Below, in pieces: positions 4,826-7,040 of a stretch of 7,040 nucleotides of DNA. This stretch comes from Chitinophagaceae bacterium UBA3430 (GTDB taxonomy: Bacteria; Bacteroidota; Bacteroidia; Chitinophagales; Chitinophagaceae). Under the pieces are notes generated by a model, which was not told the DNA's origin, did no database searches, and was given only the letters and a program-made list of their open reading frames with translations. The position numbers and the translations under genes were made by a program. The stretch is from NCBI GenBank assembly GCA_002378975.1, contig DFST01000074.1:6558-13597 (forward strand), given 5' to 3'. Positions within the stretch are counted from its first letter, which is position 1. Each line of letters opens with the position of its first letter.

Positions 4826-6991
4826 ATGAAAAGATTCTTGCTCTCCTCATCCCTGCTTCTGACCGTCCTGTTCCGTGCCGCAGCCGACGAAGGCATGTGG
4901 CTCCCACTCCTGCTGGGCGAACAGGTTTATTCAAAAATGAAAGCCAAGGGACTCAAGCTAACCAAAAAACAACTGTACGACATCAACCAGGCCTCTCTGA
5001 AAGATGCCATCATCATCTTCGGTGGCGGATGTACCGGAGAGATCGTTAGTTCAAAAGGACTGATCTTCACCAACCACCACTGCGGATACGGAGCCATCGC
5101 CGCAGCGAGCAGCGTAGAGAACAACTACCTCCGCGATGGCTTCTATGCCAAAAATAACCAGGAGGAGATTCAAACTTCATTGTCTGTACAATTCTTGGTA
5201 CGCATAGAGGATGTGACCCAAGAAGTAATGGATTCGCTCAAAGGACTCAGCGGCGTGGATCGCGTAAGAAAACAAGCAGCTGTACTCGCTGCCATCAACA
5301 AACGCCTGAGCGATGCCACCAACAGCATTGAAACCCGCATTAGCCCGCTGTTCAAAGGAAATCAATTCCTCGCCTTTGTATATCAGCGCTACAACGATGT
5401 ACGACTCGTAGGTACACCGCCGGAGAGCGTAGGTAAATTCGGCGGAGACACCGACAACTGGGAGTGGCCACGTCATACCGGCGACTTCTCCGTATTCCGC
5501 GTGTACATGAGTCCGGATGGCAAACCCGCCAAATACGACGCAAAGAATGTACCCTTCCAACCCAAATGGTACCTGCCCGTCTCGCTTCGTCCGTTGAAGG
5601 ACGGCGACTTCGCCATGATCTGGGGTTATCCAGGAAGCACCAACCGCTACGAGAGTTCTTTCGGCATCAAACTCTCCACCGACATCAACAACCCCACCTT
5701 GGTCAAGCTGCGTGATGCGCGCCTCAAATTCATGTTCGAGGAAATGAAGAACGACCCCAAAGTGAAATTGCAACTGGCTTCTTCCTATGCAGGCATTGCG
5801 AACTATTGGAAATTCTTCGACGGGGAAACCAAGCAATTGTTGAAATACGATGTACTCGGACAGAAACAAAAAGCCGAAACCGAATTTCAACAGTGGGCCA
5901 ATGGCAAACCCGAATATGAAAAACTGTTCAGTGATTGGGCCAAGGCCTATGACAACTGGCGCCCCTATGCCAAGCATCGCCAATTCATGACTGAAGGTGT
6001 GATGGGCTCCCCCCTGATTGCATTCGCGGGTTCCTTAATTTCCGTTGAAGCCGCCCTGAAATCGGCCGATGGCAAAGCGGGTGATCCAAAGAAAATAATG
6101 GAATCCATCGACAAGCAACGGACGGCATTTCTGGCCGACGAAAACCGCCCTTCCGATGAGAACATCCTGTCCGCAACTACGCAAATGTTCTATGCAGAAG
6201 TAGACAGCGCCCAGCACCCAACAACGTTCTTTAAATCATTAGGAGAAACCCACGGCTCACTGAAAGAAGCCGTCACCTACGACCATTACGCTACAGAAGT
6301 TTTTGCGAATACGATGATCTTCGACGACGAACGCTGGAAGGCATTTGTCTCGAACCCCGATCTGGCCACGCTGCAACAAGATCCGGCCTTCGTGCACGCC
6401 AGCACCTTCATCAACAACTACAACAGCAAGTATGCGCCCCTGTTTCAGCAATTCAATACACTGAACGGAGAGTACGGAAGGATCTACCTGAAAGGCATCC
6501 GTGAAATGGATACCGTAAAAGCCAAGATGATGTATCCCGATGCCACCTTCACCATGCGCGTGAGCTACGGCAACGTGAAATCCTATCAACCCCGCGATGC
6601 GGTTGTTAATGATTACGTGACCACCTCAAAGGGACTGCTCGAAAAATACAAGGCGGGTGATTATGAATTCGATCTGCCCGCTAAACAGATCGAACTCCTG
6701 AAGAACAAAGATTTTGGTGAATACATCGACCCGACTCGTAAAGAGCTAGTGATCGGCTTTATCACCACCAACGACATTACCGGCGGTAACTCGGGTTCGC
6801 CCGTCATCAACAAACGCGGCGAACTGATTGGTCTGGCCTTCGACGGCAACTACGAAGCACTCAGCCATAAACTGGCTTTCGACAAAGATCTCAACCGCAC
6901 TATTTGCGTCGACATTCGCTACGTGCTCTGGTGCATCGACAAACTCGGTGGCGGCAAGAACATTATTCAGGAATTGAAAATCATGAAATAA
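4826..6991 (+). CDS. dpp7: S46 family dipeptidyl-peptidase, DPP7 type
   Basis: A complete 721-residue serine exopeptidase, close to the family's usual 710-725. It removes dipeptides from the N-terminus of oligopeptides in the periplasm, feeding amino-acid scavenging. Residues 1-20 are a signal peptide with cleavage at RAAA-DEGMW, the usual mature S46 N-terminus. The chymotrypsin-like catalytic triad is visible: His85 (TNHHCGYG), Asp220 (PRHTGDFSVFR) and Ser656 (GGNSGSPV). Cys69 (GGGCTGE) and Cys86 flank the active-site region and may form a disulfide. Asn211, Trp212 (DTDNWEWPR) and Asp673 fit the family's free-amino-group anchor. The helical cap is the region about 280-570. Residue 674 (FDGNYEA, 18 after the Ser) is Gly, as in DPP7; DPP11 has Arg there. 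So a hydrophobic or broad P1 preference is inferred, not Asp/Glu. The ATG gives a clean signal peptide. A hairpin follows the stop. Confidence 0.94.
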   Translation: MKRFLLSSSLLLTVLFRAAADEGMWLPLLLGEQVYSKMKAKGLKLTKKQLYDINQASLKDAIIIFGGGCTGEIVSSKGLIFTNHHCGYGAIAAASSVENNYLRDGFYAKNNQEEIQTSLSVQFLVRIEDVTQEVMDSLKGLSGVDRVRKQAAVLAAINKRLSDATNSIETRISPLFKGNQFLAFVYQRYNDVRLVGTPPESVGKFGGDTDNWEWPRHTGDFSVFRVYMSPDGKPAKYDAKNVPFQPKWYLPVSLRPLKDGDFAMIWGYPGSTNRYESSFGIKLSTDINNPTLVKLRDARLKFMFEEMKNDPKVKLQLASSYAGIANYWKFFDGETKQLLKYDVLGQKQKAETEFQQWANGKPEYEKLFSDWAKAYDNWRPYAKHRQFMTEGVMGSPLIAFAGSLISVEAALKSADGKAGDPKKIMESIDKQRTAFLADENRPSDENILSATTQMFYAEVDSAQHPTTFFKSLGETHGSLKEAVTYDHYATEVFANTMIFDDERWKAFVSNPDLATLQQDPAFVHASTFINNYNSKYAPLFQQFNTLNGEYGRIYLKGIREMDTVKAKMMYPDATFTMRVSYGNVKSYQPRDAVVNDYVTTSKGLLEKYKAGDYEFDLPAKQIELLKNKDFGEYIDPTRKELVIGFITTNDITGGNSGSPVINKRGELIGLAFDGNYEALSHKLAFDKDLNRTICVDIRYVLWCIDKLGGGKNIIQELKIMK

Positions 6992-6993
6992 TG

Positions 6994-7014
6994 TAGAGCG
7001 TAGAGAGTAGAGAG
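6994..7014 (+). repeat. Tandem 7-base repeats, three copies
   Basis: Three head-to-tail units follow the peptidase stop: TAGAGCG (6994-7000), TAGAGAG (7001-7007) and TAGAGAG (7008-7014). The first differs by one base. The array is purine-rich apart from one T per unit and forms the left arm of the hairpin described next. Confidence 0.8.
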
Positions 7015-7040
7015 TTTAGTTTGTCCTCTCTACTCTCTAC
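7000..7040 (+). terminator. Long perfect hairpin after the peptidase gene, cut by window end
   Basis: A perfect 15-base inverted repeat pairs GTAGAGAGTAGAGAG (7000-7014) with CTCTCTACTCTCTAC (7026-7040) around an 11-base loop (7015-7025). The right arm ends at the last base of the window, so the stem may be longer. The left arm continues outward as another repeat unit. It starts 8 bases after the peptidase stop, so it is well placed as a terminator. However, no T-tract can be seen because the window ends, and it could instead be one copy of a dispersed palindromic repeat. Confidence 0.6.

Noticed and set aside
5177..5983. A 268-codon open frame antisense to the S46 peptidase gene
   Set aside because: It lies wholly within a gene with clear catalytic motifs, and its translation shows no recognisable domain or signal. 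Long antisense frames are common opposite such codon-biased genes.

Overview
The window looks like chromosome of a member of the Bacteroidota, probably a Chitinophagaceae-like lineage. Four things support this: a type IX secretion C-terminal sorting domain, an S46 dipeptidyl-peptidase, promoters of the Bacteroidota type (-7 box TAnnTTTG) with no clear Shine-Dalgarno sequences, and an Obg GTPase whose N-terminus (MEKSNFVDQ) fits that group. The genus is inference. No phage, transposon, CRISPR, tRNA or rRNA was seen, and I found no frameshifted gene.

Layout. (1) 1-851, plus strand: the 3' end of paaI, then paaY overlapping it by one base. This is the tail of a phenylacetate (aerobic phenylacetyl-CoA) operon that begins upstream of the window. 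(2) 861-2165: a self-contained unit with its own promoter, a 400-residue secreted beta-propeller-like protein carrying a T9SS sorting domain, and a strong hairpin terminator with a TTCG tetraloop. (3) 2192-3406: a promoter, then obgE (GTG start at 2215), then a 61-residue cysteine-rich protein starting one base after the obgE stop. (4) 3400-4737, minus strand: a lipoprotein GH18 glycosidase with an FN3-like domain, whose 3' end overlaps the small gene by 7 bases. (5) 4738-4825: a divergent promoter region. (6) 4826-6991, plus strand: a complete S46 dipeptidyl-peptidase of the DPP7 type. (7) 6992-7040: tandem 7-base repeats forming a long perfect hairpin, cut by the window end.

The genes do not form one pathway. 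Themes are aromatic-acid catabolism (paaI, paaY), ribosome and growth control (obgE plus its small partner), and surface or periplasmic breakdown of polymers (GH18 lipoprotein, DPP7, T9SS cargo). This suits an aerobic heterotroph that scavenges chitin-like glycans, peptides and aromatics. The least explained items are the small CCDGDNC protein, the T9SS propeller protein and the terminal hairpin. I saw no convincing new multi-gene system.
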